Positions 1 through 6,145 of a stretch of 8,801 bases of DNA are shown here, one piece after another. Origin of the DNA: Spirochaetales bacterium (GTDB lineage Bacteria > Spirochaetota > Spirochaetia > Sphaerochaetales > Sphaerochaetaceae); the NCBI GenBank assembly GCA_022785155.1, contig JALFRH010000250.1:1-8801 (forward strand). Reading direction: 5' to 3'. The position numbers were made by a program, and so were the translations under genes. The notes under the pieces are model-generated. The model ran no database searches, was not told where the DNA came from, and saw nothing but the letters and a program-made list of their open reading frames with translations. How positions within the stretch are numbered: position 1 is the first letter of the stretch; every line of letters begins with the position of its first letter.

Positions 1-2751
1 GGTCTTTGCCTTGCCGTCAAGAATAGAAGCAATATCACCATCAGTGAAGCACTGGATGATGGATGCCACTTCCTTCATGCTCTTACCAAGTTTAGCACCA
101 AGAACCTTGAAGTTTGCCTTTGCCGAATAAGATACAAGATCGCTTTCATCAGCTCTTACCTTAACATCCTTGACGTTAAGCTCTTCAAGGATAATATCTC
201 TGTTCTTTTCAAGGTTCTCTCTATGCTGAGCGTTTCTTGATACTACGACAAACTCCTTCAAAGGCTGTCTGACCTTCAGGTTGGATACAGCTCTGAGGGC
301 TCTTCCCATTTCGATGGTCTTCATGATGATTTCCATCTCATCTTCAAGCTTGAAGTCCCTCTCGTCTTCATTGTACTCAGGATAGTCACAAAGATGTACA
401 GACTCAGGATCCTTATCTGTCCTAAGGTTCAGATAGATGGCCTCTGTAACAAATGGAATAAGAGGACAAGCGACTTTGACCACTGTCATAAGAACTCTGT
501 AGAGAGTATCGTATGCTTCTTTCTTGTCGCTGTCGTTTTCGCTTCTCCAGAATCTTCTTCTGCTTCTTCTGATATACCAGTTGTTAAGGTCATCAATAAA
601 TGACAGGAGAGCCTGGGTTGCATCCTGGATCTGATAGCTGTCGAAACCATCTGTTGCCTTCTTTACAAGCTTTTCCAAGTCACTGATGATCCATTTATCA
701 AGAGGATTGGAGAGCTTCTCCGTAGGAGTTGAAGAAGGAACATATCCATCGATGTTTGCATATGTAACAAAGAAGGAATATGCATTCCAAAGAGGAATCA
801 AGAGGCTCTTGAGGACATCTTTTACAATATCGTCACTGAACTTCATGTCGTCTGCCTTCACCAGGTTTGAGTTGACAAGGGCGAAACGAAGAGCATCTGC
901 ACCATACTTTGCAACCACTTCCATAGGATCGGTGTAATTGTGCTTGCTCTTACTCATCTTGGAGCCATCCTCGGCAAGAACGATTCCAGATACGATGCAG
1001 TGCTCGAAAGCAGGCTTACCGAAGAGGCAAGCGGCAAGAACTGTCAAGGAATAGAACCAACCTCTTGTCTGGTCGAGACCTTCGTTTATGAAGTCGGCAG
1101 GGAAGATCTTATCCCAGTTTTCACTATTCTCAAATGGATAGTGCTGCTGAGCATATGGCATGGAGCCAGACTCGAACCAACAGTCGAAGATATCAGGGAT
1201 CCTTCTCATAGTTCCCTTTCCATCCGGACTTGGCCAAGTGATGTCGTCGACGAAGTGCTTATGAAGATCCTTTACTTCGTGCCCGCACTTCTCCTCCAAT
1301 TCCTTGACGCTTCCGATCACCTCCAGATAATCGGAGCCATCGCACTTCCAGATTGGGATCGGGTTACCCCAGAATCTATTCCTGCTTATTGCCCAGTCAC
1401 GAGCTCCTTCAAGCCACTTGCCGAAACGACCATACTTGATATGGTCCGGAACCCAAGTGATCTGGTCGTTGCATTCAAGCATAGTCTTCTTGATCTTCTG
1501 GACATTTACAAACCAACAGGACATTGCTTTATAGATGAGAGGCATTCCTGTTCTGTAGCAGAATGGATAAGAGTGGAGATAGTTTTCCCTCTTTACAAGC
1601 TTTCCATTGTTTTTCAGCCACTCGATGATGGATTTATCTGCGTCCTTGACAAAGACTCCCTGCCACTCAGGTACTTCAGAAGTGAATCTGCACTCTTCGT
1701 CTACAGGACAGACTACAGGGCATCCAGGAATCTTTGACTTCATTGTGTTGTAGTCATCTTCACCGAAACCTGATGCTGTATGTACGATACCGCATCCATC
1801 TTCCACTGTTACATAATCAGCTGTAACAACCTGGAAAGCACCCTTTTCCTTCAAAGATGCAAAATATGGGAACAATGGCTCATATGTCATGCCCACAAGG
1901 TCAGTACCCTTTACTTCTCTGACAATGGTGCAGCCCTTTCCATCCTTCCAATACTTTCCAAGAAGGTTCTTTGCAAGATAATAGTGGGCGCCGTCAGCTT
2001 CATCGGAGACCTCCACATAGTCGATATCCGGTCCCACGGCCAGAGCCAAGTTTGACGGAAGTGTCCATGGAGTTGTAGTCCAAGCCAGGAAATATGAGTT
2101 TTCAGTGCCGTCGATCTTAAACCTGACGGTGACAGCCTGGTCGACTACATCCTTATATCCACCCAAAGAGACTTCCATGTTTGAAAGAGGAGAAGCCAGC
2201 TTAGGGGAATATGGAAGGACATTGTAGCCTTCATAAATCAGTCCCTTTTCATAGAGAGTCTTGAATACCCACCACACAGACTCCATGTAGTTTTTATCCA
2301 TGGTTCTGTATCCATTTTCAAAGTCTACCCAACGGCCTGTTCTTGTAATGGCCTTCTTCCACTCGGAAGTATATCTCAAGACTATGGATCTACACTCTTC
2401 GTTGAACTTACCTACACCATACTCGATTATTCTGCTGTGTCCAGAAACGCCGATGGTCTTTTCCATTTCAGCTTCCACAGGAAGACCGTGACAGTCCCAA
2501 CCAAAGCGTCTTACGACCCTATGGCCCTTCATTGACTGGTAACGAGGAATAGCGTCTTTTATTGTACCTGGGAGAATATGGCCGAAGTGAGGGAGACCTG
2601 TTGCAAAGGGAGGTCCATCATAGAAGACATATTCATTGTCCGCAGGGCGATTATCAATAGATTTTTTATAGATTTCGTTTTCTTCCCAGTATTTGAGGAT
2701 CTTCTCCTCCTGGGATGCGAAATCAACTTTGTTGTTCACAGGTTCAAACAT
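1..2751 (-). CDS. ileS: Isoleucyl-tRNA synthetase, eukaryote-like type (3' end cut by window edge)
   Basis: Cytosolic class I aminoacyl-tRNA synthetase that charges tRNA-Ile. The first 917 codons are in the window and the frame is open to the left edge; type-2 family members are about 1040-1090 residues, so roughly the last 130-170 are missing. Seen in order: the HIGH-type motif HFGH (residues 55-58) in 'PFATGLPHFGHILPGTIKD'; the CP1 editing domain starting near 'AWTTTPWTLPSN' (W224); 'RDWAISRNRFWGNPIPIW'; 'FESGSMPYAQQHYPFE' (M531); KMSKS at 598-602; then the anticodon-binding helical region with 'NNWYIRRSRRRFW'. The HFGH and SGSMPYAQ forms are those of eukaryote-like (IleS2) enzymes, not the E. 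coli type. The ATG start is set by AAGGAG at 2759-2764, 7 nt upstream, and by the natural N-terminus 'MFEPVNNKVDFASQEEKILKYW'. It is transcribed divergently from cca. Identification is firm; the type-2 assignment is by motif. Confidence 0.97.
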   Translation of the reverse strand, partial: MFEPVNNKVDFASQEEKILKYWEENEIYKKSIDNRPADNEYVFYDGPPFATGLPHFGHILPGTIKDAIPRYQSMKGHRVVRRFGWDCHGLPVEAEMEKTIGVSGHSRIIEYGVGKFNEECRSIVLRYTSEWKKAITRTGRWVDFENGYRTMDKNYMESVWWVFKTLYEKGLIYEGYNVLPYSPKLASPLSNMEVSLGGYKDVVDQAVTVRFKIDGTENSYFLAWTTTPWTLPSNLALAVGPDIDYVEVSDEADGAHYYLAKNLLGKYWKDGKGCTIVREVKGTDLVGMTYEPLFPYFASLKEKGAFQVVTADYVTVEDGCGIVHTASGFGEDDYNTMKSKIPGCPVVCPVDEECRFTSEVPEWQGVFVKDADKSIIEWLKNNGKLVKRENYLHSYPFCYRTGMPLIYKAMSCWFVNVQKIKKTMLECNDQITWVPDHIKYGRFGKWLEGARDWAISRNRFWGNPIPIWKCDGSDYLEVIGSVKELEEKCGHEVKDLHKHFVDDITWPSPDGKGTMRRIPDIFDCWFESGSMPYAQQHYPFENSENWDKIFPADFINEGLDQTRGWFYSLTVLAACLFGKPAFEHCIVSGIVLAEDGSKMSKSKHNYTDPMEVVAKYGADALRFALVNSNLVKADDMKFSDDIVKDVLKSLLIPLWNAYSFFVTYANIDGYVPSSTPTEKLSNPLDKWIISDLEKLVKKATDGFDSYQIQDATQALLSFIDDLNNWYIRRSRRRFWRSENDSDKKEAYDTLYRVLMTVVKVACPLIPFVTEAIYLNLRTDKDPESVHLCDYPEYNEDERDFKLEDEMEIIMKTIEMGRALRAVSNLKVRQPLKEFVVVSRNAQHRENLEKNRDIILEELNVKDVKVRADESDLVSYSAKANFKVLGAKLGKSMKEVASIIQCFTDGDIASILDGKAKT

Positions 2752-2814
2752 GTTTGTTCTCCTTGCTTTCCCGGAAAAGAGGAATGAAGACTGCAATCTC
2801 CGTACATAACGAAG

Positions 2815-2835
2815 AAGGGGTGTCTTACATCCCTT
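2815..2835. other. Hairpin at the predicted 5' end of the ileS transcript
   Basis: Arms 2815-2823 and 2827-2835 with a 3-nt loop. Read on the plus strand (AAGGGGTGT / ACATCCCTT) all nine positions pair, one as G-T. Read as ileS mRNA one position becomes an A-C mismatch. The predicted ileS transcription start (about 2836) lies at its edge, so it could cap the 5' end of the message. On the plus strand it is followed by TTGCTTT, a poor U-tract, and there is no gene upstream to terminate. Function unknown. Confidence 0.4.
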
Positions 2836-2842
2836 TTGCTTT

Positions 2843-2872
2843 ATTCTAATGCTTTATTCCATTTAGTGGCAA
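2843..2872 (-). promoter_or_regulatory. Predicted sigma70-type promoter for ileS
   Basis: On the minus strand: -35 TTGCCA (2867-2872, five of six consensus bases), an 18-bp spacer, and -10 TAGAAT (2843-2848, five of six). Transcription would start near 2836, giving an ileS leader of about 85 nt. Predicted from consensus only. Confidence 0.6.
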
Positions 2873-2895
2873 CATCTTGGAAATGAAGAGAAGGC

Positions 2896-2952
2896 TTAAT
2901 CGGAAGGCATTCCATTCTTATTTTTACTGGATTCCACATTGTTGCAGTCCAT
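2896..2952 (-). CDS. Possible 18-codon leader peptide upstream of ileS
   Basis: A short ORF reading MDCNNVESSKNKNGMPSD and ending in TAA, 144 bp before the ileS start and on the same strand. The case for it is the ribosome-binding site: a full AGGAGG (2960-2965) exactly 7 nt before the ATG, the strongest in the window. The case against it is that the peptide contains no isoleucine codon, so it is not a classic attenuation peptide for ileS; the best ileS promoter lies downstream of it; and I recognise no family. It has four Asn and three Lys codons among 18. It may be a real leader ORF, a relic, or chance in a purine-rich stretch. Confidence 0.3.
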   Translation of the reverse strand: MDCNNVESSKNKNGMPSD

Positions 2953-2959
2953 TTTGTTT

Positions 2960-2965
2960 CCTCCT
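2960..2965 (-). promoter_or_regulatory. Perfect Shine-Dalgarno AGGAGG with no large gene behind it
   Basis: AGGAGG on the minus strand, 7 nt from the ATG at 2952-2950. It resembles the ileS site (AAGGAG, then AACAAAC, then ATG), including the A-rich spacer. This is the main evidence for the leader ORF. Confidence 0.45.
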
Positions 2966-3043
2966 CCAATTACACGGGATTAAAACATGGGAGAATTTTG
3001 ATAATCACTTTTTTTACTTATGCATCTTTGATAGACTCAAACC

Positions 3044-4399
3044 ATGAAAATGATTGTATCAGAGGATATAAGGACTCTTTCTTCAATATTCAAATCCCAT
3101 GGTTTCTCACTCTATTTGGTGGGGGGAGCCGTCAGGGATCATCTATTGTCAAAACCGAGCCATGATTATGATTTCACTACGGATGCCAGGCCGGAGGAGA
3201 TAAAGGAAATGTTCCGCCATACAATCGATACGGGCATAAAGCATGGTACGGTTACAGTCCTTTTTAGGGGTGGAAGTTATGAAATAACCACCTTTAGGAC
3301 CGAAGGGGATTATTCGGATTCCAGACATCCGGATAGTGTCACCTTTGTCCGATCCTTGTCAGAAGACCTGAAAAGACGGGACTTTACAATAAATGCTTTT
3401 GCCTGTGATCTATCAAGTGGTGATATCATTGACGAGCATAACGGGCTGTCAGATCTGAAGAACAAAACAATAAGGGCAATAGGTAATCCTGAGGAGCGTT
3501 TTACTGAAGACGCCCTGAGAATAATGAGGGCCGCCCGTTTCTCTTCAAAGCTGGGCTTTGAAATTGAAGAAGAAACGAAAAAAGCCATGACCAGGCTTTC
3601 ATCCAATATCTCCAAAGTCTCCGAAGAGAGAATAAGGGAAGAGCTTTTCAGATTGATTGATTCTCCTTTTCCTCGTCTTGGTATAGAAACCATGTATGAC
3701 ACAGGTCTATTGAAAATAATTCTTCCTGAACTCTATGAATGCAAAAACATAGAGGGCACGGGGTATCATAAGGAAAACCTTTTGGAGCATCATATCCTGG
3801 CTCTTGAATACGCAGAGAAGCTGAAGGCTCCCCTTACAGTGAAAATCGCAGCCCTTTTGCATGATATAGGTAAAGTGAAGACAGAAAGAAAAGAGGAAGA
3901 CAGGACCACATATTACAGCCATGAAATCTGTGGAGCTGAAATGGCTTCCTCCATTATGAAAAGGCTCAAGTCATCAAATAAAGAGAGGGAGGAAGTGGAA
4001 CTTCTCATAAGGGAGCATATGGTCCAATACTCATCCGCCTGGAGCGACGGAGCCATAAGACGCCTCATAGTAAGGGTGGGAAAAGAGAACCTGAATAATC
4101 TATTTATGTTAAGGGAGTGCGACAGAAAGGCAACTCTTTTCCTCCCCCAAGACTATAATGACGAAGAGTTGAAGGCACGAGTGGAAAGGGAAATCTCTTC
4201 TTCCCCTGCCCTTACATTGAAGGACCTGAAGATCAATGGCAAGGACCTGTCCTCCTACATGAATAACGGCCCTATGACAGGAAGAGTCTTGAAATCTCTT
4301 TTGGAAATGGTCATTGACGACCCCACCCTCAACCAGAAACAAATACTCCTGGAAAGAGCCCGGGAGTTGATGGAAAGATTCAAGAAAGAGGATGTTTGA
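3044..4399 (+). CDS. cca: CCA tRNA nucleotidyltransferase with HD domain
   Basis: Template-independent enzyme that builds or repairs the 3' CCA end of tRNAs from CTP and ATP (class II nucleotidyltransferase, pol-beta fold). Seen: 'YLVGGAVRD' (24-32); metal-binding aspartates D41 and D43 in 'HDYDFTTDA'; 'GIKHGTVTV' (64-72); the flexible-loop stretch 'TFRTEGDYSDSRHPDSVTF' (83-101); 'RRDFTINAFA' (111-120); the nucleotide-recognising EDxxR motif as E155 D156 ALR159; and an HD phosphohydrolase-like domain with H249/H250 and 'LLHDIGK' (271-277). The 451-residue length is normal. The intact flexible loop argues against a CC-only enzyme; an A-only enzyme cannot be excluded by eye, but there is no sign of a partner gene here. 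The start ATG at 3044 (alternative ATG at 3050) is fixed by an in-frame stop at 3032; no clear Shine-Dalgarno is seen. It stands alone on the plus strand, divergent from ileS and convergent with rnc. Confidence 0.95.
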   Translation: MKMIVSEDIRTLSSIFKSHGFSLYLVGGAVRDHLLSKPSHDYDFTTDARPEEIKEMFRHTIDTGIKHGTVTVLFRGGSYEITTFRTEGDYSDSRHPDSVTFVRSLSEDLKRRDFTINAFACDLSSGDIIDEHNGLSDLKNKTIRAIGNPEERFTEDALRIMRAARFSSKLGFEIEEETKKAMTRLSSNISKVSEERIREELFRLIDSPFPRLGIETMYDTGLLKIILPELYECKNIEGTGYHKENLLEHHILALEYAEKLKAPLTVKIAALLHDIGKVKTERKEEDRTTYYSHEICGAEMASSIMKRLKSSNKEREEVELLIREHMVQYSSAWSDGAIRRLIVRVGKENLNNLFMLRECDRKATLFLPQDYNDEELKARVEREISSSPALTLKDLKINGKDLSSYMNNGPMTGRVLKSLLEMVIDDPTLNQKQILLERARELMERFKKEDV

Positions 4400-4407
4400 T
4401 TGCAAAT

Positions 4408-4431
4408 AAAAGAGCGGTTTCCCGCTCTTTT
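4408..4431. terminator. Bidirectional intrinsic terminator between cca and rnc
   Basis: A perfect 10-bp stem, AAAAGAGCGG (4408-4417) with CCGCTCTTTT (4422-4431), and a TTTC tetraloop. The A-run on one side and T-run on the other make it work for both strands: for cca, whose stop is 8 nt upstream, and for the rpmF-acpP-rnc operon. The rnc stop codon (TAA, 4430-4432) lies partly inside the stem, so the operon has essentially no 3' untranslated region beyond the terminator. Confidence 0.9.
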
Positions 4432-5200
4432 ACTCTCTATCTTCAAAGCTGCCGTCATTGGGCTCCAGCCCAAGATGGATCAAAGCATATTTTGCAGCGT
4501 TCTGCTCTGCATGCTTCTTACTCTTTCCACTGGCAGGCCCATACACCTTTCCACCAAGACTTACAGTAACATAAAACACCTGCTCATGATCCGGGCCGGA
4601 GTGTCCTACAGTACTATACTCAGGAACCTTCCCCTTCTTTTTCTGCCAATACTCCTGGAGCTTTGTCTTGTAATCTTTGTATGAGACTCTGTTTCTTATT
4701 ACCTTCTCTATTTGGAATGGGATAAATGAGAGGACATACTCCCTTGCAGCCTCAAGACCTTTATCCAGATAGACTGCTGCAATGACAGCTTCCATCACAT
4801 CGGCTTGGATGGCCTTCTTGTTGGCTCCCCCTTGGGAAGCTTCGCCCTTTCCTATAAGTATGTACTTCTCGAAGTGCTTCTGTCTTGCTATCTCGGAAAG
4901 AGAATCTTCACTTACCACCACAGCCTTTATCTTGGTGTAATCGCCTTCATGATATTCAGCATAGTAGTTCTCGAAAAGATACTCGGCAGTAATCATGTCA
5001 AGGATCGAATCCCCAAGAAACTCCAGTCTCTCATAACTATCAGATTCTCCTTTGCATTCATTTGCATAGGAAGTATGGGAGAAGGCAAGATTAAGCAGTC
5101 TAAGGTTCCCTATTTCCAGATTATTCTCTTTTAAGAAACAAAGAAGCTCCCTTTCTCTTTCTTCGGAGATAGAGGGAGCCTTGATTTGATTAGGTATCAA
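4430..5200 (-). CDS. rnc: Ribonuclease III
   Basis: Cytosolic endonuclease that cuts double-stranded RNA, chiefly in rRNA precursor processing and mRNA turnover. N-terminal RNase III domain (about 15-165) with the signature 'ERLEFLGDSILDM' (57-69); the metal-binding and catalytic residues E57, E60, D64, D134 and E137 are all present ('QADVMEAVIAAVYLDKG', where Ala replaces the usual Gly of GAxYLD). C-terminal dsRNA-binding domain (about 177-243) ending 'GKSKKHAEQNAAKYALIHL'. The 256-residue length is slightly above E. coli's 226 and typical elsewhere. The start is a TTG, 1 nt after the acpP stop; no in-frame ATG occurs before the catalytic domain (next Met is at 69). AAGGAA at 5211-5216, inside acpP, gives 10 nt spacing. 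It is the last gene of rpmF-acpP-rnc, and translation is probably coupled to acpP. Confidence 0.96.
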   Translation of the reverse strand: MIPNQIKAPSISEERERELLCFLKENNLEIGNLRLLNLAFSHTSYANECKGESDSYERLEFLGDSILDMITAEYLFENYYAEYHEGDYTKIKAVVVSEDSLSEIARQKHFEKYILIGKGEASQGGANKKAIQADVMEAVIAAVYLDKGLEAAREYVLSFIPFQIEKVIRNRVSYKDYKTKLQEYWQKKKGKVPEYSTVGHSGPDHEQVFYVTVSLGGKVYGPASGKSKKHAEQNAAKYALIHLGLEPNDGSFEDRE

Positions 5201-5201
5201 C

Positions 5202-5444
5202 TTAGTTAAGTTCCTTCATCAGGTACTTGACAGCATCGCCGACTGTCTCGAAGCTGTTGGCTTCGTCATCGGAGATGGAAACACCTGTTTCTTCTTCCAA
5301 TGCATAAACGAGCTCATAAGTATCGAGGCTATCAGCACCAAGATCCTTGCGGAAAGCTGCACTCATTGTGACTTTAGCAGGGTCTACACCAAGTTTCTCA
5401 ACAACCAGGTCCCTTACCTTTCCAAATACTTCATTCTCTGTCAT
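5202..5444 (-). CDS. acpP: Acyl carrier protein
   Basis: Small acidic carrier that holds the growing fatty acyl chain on a 4'-phosphopantetheine arm for type II fatty-acid synthesis. Of 80 residues, typical length, it carries the attachment site 'DLGADSLDTYELVYALEEE' with Ser39 as the modified serine, followed by the acidic recognition helix and a C-terminal 'ETVGDAVKYLMKEL'. The 'DTYELVYALEEE' version, where many bacteria have 'DTVELVMALEEE', resembles spirochaete ACPs. The ATG at 5444 is preceded at 8 nt by GAGGAG, which is formed by the last two Glu codons of rpmF, so the genes are probably coupled. It lies between rpmF and rnc; the fab genes often found next to acpP are absent here. Confidence 0.96.
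   Translation of the reverse strand: MTENEVFGKVRDLVVEKLGVDPAKVTMSAAFRKDLGADSLDTYELVYALEEETGVSISDDEANSFETVGDAVKYLMKELN
5211..5216 (-). promoter_or_regulatory. Ribosome-binding site supporting the TTG start of rnc
   Basis: AAGGAA within the last codons of acpP, 10 nt before the TTG at 5200. It is the only plausible site near the rnc N-terminus and supports the non-ATG start. Confidence 0.55.
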
Positions 5445-5449
5445 TTAGA

Positions 5450-5635
5450 TTACTCCTCGTCCTTTACTACTACAGGCTTACCTGCATAGTAGCCACACTT
5501 TGGGCATACACGGTGTGTAGGAATAAGGTTACCACATGTCTGACATGGTACAAGTGTAGGAGCCTTGAGCTTCATGTTCTCAGCCTTTCTGCTGGCTGCT
5601 TTGGACTTAGATGTTTTATACTTAGGAGTTGCCAT
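5450..5635 (-). CDS. rpmF: 50S ribosomal protein L32
   Basis: Small basic protein of the large ribosomal subunit. Of 61 residues, it starts 'MATPKYKTSKSKAASRKAEN' as in the family, followed by 'MKLKAPTLVPC' and an intact four-cysteine zinc ribbon (C31, C34, C44, C47) in 'CQTCGNLIPTHRVCPKCGYY', so this is the zinc-binding (C+) form. The start at 5635 is chosen over an in-frame ATG at 5689 because AGAGAGG (5642-5648) lies 6 nt before it, the family N-terminus matches, and the upstream ATG lies above the predicted -10 and so outside the transcript. The acidic tail 'KDEE' carries the acpP ribosome-binding site. First gene of the rpmF-acpP-rnc operon, with its own promoter. Confidence 0.95.
   Translation of the reverse strand: MATPKYKTSKSKAASRKAENMKLKAPTLVPCQTCGNLIPTHRVCPKCGYYAGKPVVVKDEE
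5453..5458 (-). promoter_or_regulatory. acpP ribosome-binding site inside the rpmF 3' end
   Basis: GAGGAG, 8 nt before the acpP ATG, doubles as the two terminal Glu codons of L32. The ribosome ending rpmF stands on the acpP initiation region. Confidence 0.7.
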
Positions 5636-5679
5636 TTTAAACCTCTCTATTATGCAAATATTTAATCTGACGGTTTGAA

Positions 5680-5708
5680 ATTGTACCAAAAGATAGATAC
5701 ATGGTCAA
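5680..5708 (-). promoter_or_regulatory. Predicted sigma70-type promoter of rpmF-acpP-rnc
   Basis: Minus strand: -35 TTGACC (5703-5708), a 17-bp spacer, -10 TACAAT (5680-5685), with TGG just before the -10 (extended -10). The transcript would start near 5673, about 38 nt before the rpmF ATG. A close consensus match in the right place. A second candidate on the same strand, TTGCTA (5744-5749), 16 bp, TATTAT (5722-5727), overlaps the yidD promoter. Confidence 0.8.
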
Positions 5709-5718
5709 CAGACCCCTC

Positions 5719-5747
5719 TTGATAATACAAACCTTAGTGAATATAGC
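5719..5747 (+). promoter_or_regulatory. Predicted sigma70-type promoter of yidD
   Basis: Plus strand: -35 TTGATA (5719-5724), a 17-bp spacer, -10 TATAGC (5742-5747). The start would be near 5754, about 68 nt before the yidD ATG. Its -35 is only 10 bp from the -35 of the divergent rpmF promoter. Confidence 0.6.
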
Positions 5748-5821
5748 AAATTTTTTGAGTAAATAGCAATACATTGGCAAAAGAGTTGTTCCTAAGGCCT
5801 TGTTTATATAAAATCAAAGGG

Positions 5822-6145
5822 ATGAAGATACTGAGGAAAGTCTTTCTTATTCCTGTTTATTTCTATAGAGCATGCATCAGCCCCTTCAAGGGTGGCGGTT
5901 GCTGTGCCTACACCCCCTCCTGCTCAAAATACTTTATAGATGCCGTAGATAAGCATGGAATAATAAAAGGGACTATCCTTGGAGTCGTAAGAATCCTCAG
6001 ATGCCGTCCCTCTTTCTTCGGAGGCTACGATCCGGTTCCAGAGGAGTTTTCTTTTCAGAACATCAAAAACCAATGGAAAGCCAGGAAGAAGCCAAAAGAT
6101 TATGACAAATCATTTCATCATCATGGAACCGATGAAGGAGAATAA
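5822..6145 (+). CDS. yidD: Membrane protein insertion efficiency factor YidD
   Basis: Small inner-face membrane-associated protein that assists YidC-dependent insertion of membrane proteins. The core is clear: an amphipathic N-terminus 'MKILRKVFLIPVYFYRACISP', then 'CCAYTPSCSKYFIDAVDKHG' with the conserved cysteines C28 and C34, 'GIIKGTILGVVRILRCRP' with C61, and 'GGYDPVP' (67-73). The tail (about 74-107) is charged and ends with three histidines. Of 107 residues from this ATG, against 85 in E. coli. The start is uncertain: the ATG matches the family N-terminus, but its only purine run (AAAGGG) touches the ATG. An in-frame TTG at 5774 would add 16 residues and also lacks a good site. Elsewhere yidD usually sits in rpmH-rnpA-yidD-yidC; here it is single with its own promoter. 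Its last 36 bp overlap the 3' end of udk on the other strand. Confidence 0.88.
   Translation: MKILRKVFLIPVYFYRACISPFKGGGCCAYTPSCSKYFIDAVDKHGIIKGTILGVVRILRCRPSFFGGYDPVPEEFSFQNIKNQWKARKKPKDYDKSFHHHGTDEGE

Larger units (their letters stand above)
2752..3043. other. Divergent intergenic region between ileS and cca
   Basis: 292 bp separating two divergent genes. It holds a good minus-strand promoter for ileS (2843-2872), a short hairpin near the predicted ileS transcript start (2815-2835) and a possible leader ORF (2896-2952). No T-box signature (AGGGTGGNACCGCG) is visible on the ileS strand, so tRNA-Ile sensing of the T-box kind is not supported. For cca on the plus strand I see only weak promoter candidates: GATAAT at 3000-3005 with no good -35, or TTGATA at 2998-3003 with a poor -10. 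A stop codon at 3032-3034 in the cca frame rules out a longer cca. On the ileS strand an 8-nt complementary pair, GACTGCAA (2942-2949) and TTGCAGTC (2789-2796), could pair over about 150 nt, but a match of this length is expected by chance in a region this size. Confidence 0.8.

Noticed and set aside
940..1737. 265-codon open frame on the plus strand inside ileS
   Set aside because: Lies entirely antisense to well-conserved ileS codons, has no recognisable domain and no good ribosome-binding site; a shadow of the real gene.
2789..2949. Long-range 8-bp pairing GACTGCAA / TTGCAGTC in the ileS leader
   Set aside because: Looked like a closing helix of a structured leader, but one such 8-mer match is about what chance gives in 290 nt, and the 5' half lies upstream of the predicted promoter.
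2752..3043. T-box riboswitch upstream of ileS
   Set aside because: Common before ileS in Firmicutes, but the T-box sequence AGGGTGGNACCGCG and a terminator/antiterminator pair are not seen.
3229..3331. cca as a CC-only adding enzyme
   Set aside because: CC-adding enzymes lack the flexible loop; here the RTEGDYSDSRHP stretch is intact.
3310..3702. 130-codon minus-strand frame inside cca
   Set aside because: Antisense to conserved cca motifs (RRDFTINA, EDALR); no family resemblance or ribosome-binding site.
4805..5134. 109-codon plus-strand frame with hydrophobic stretches
   Set aside because: Antisense to the catalytic core of rnc; the hydrophobic look follows from the complementary strand of that gene.
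5450..5689. Longer 79-residue version of L32 starting at 5689
   Set aside because: The extra 18 residues do not resemble L32, the start lies upstream of the predicted -10 box, and a good ribosome-binding site precedes the ATG at 5635.
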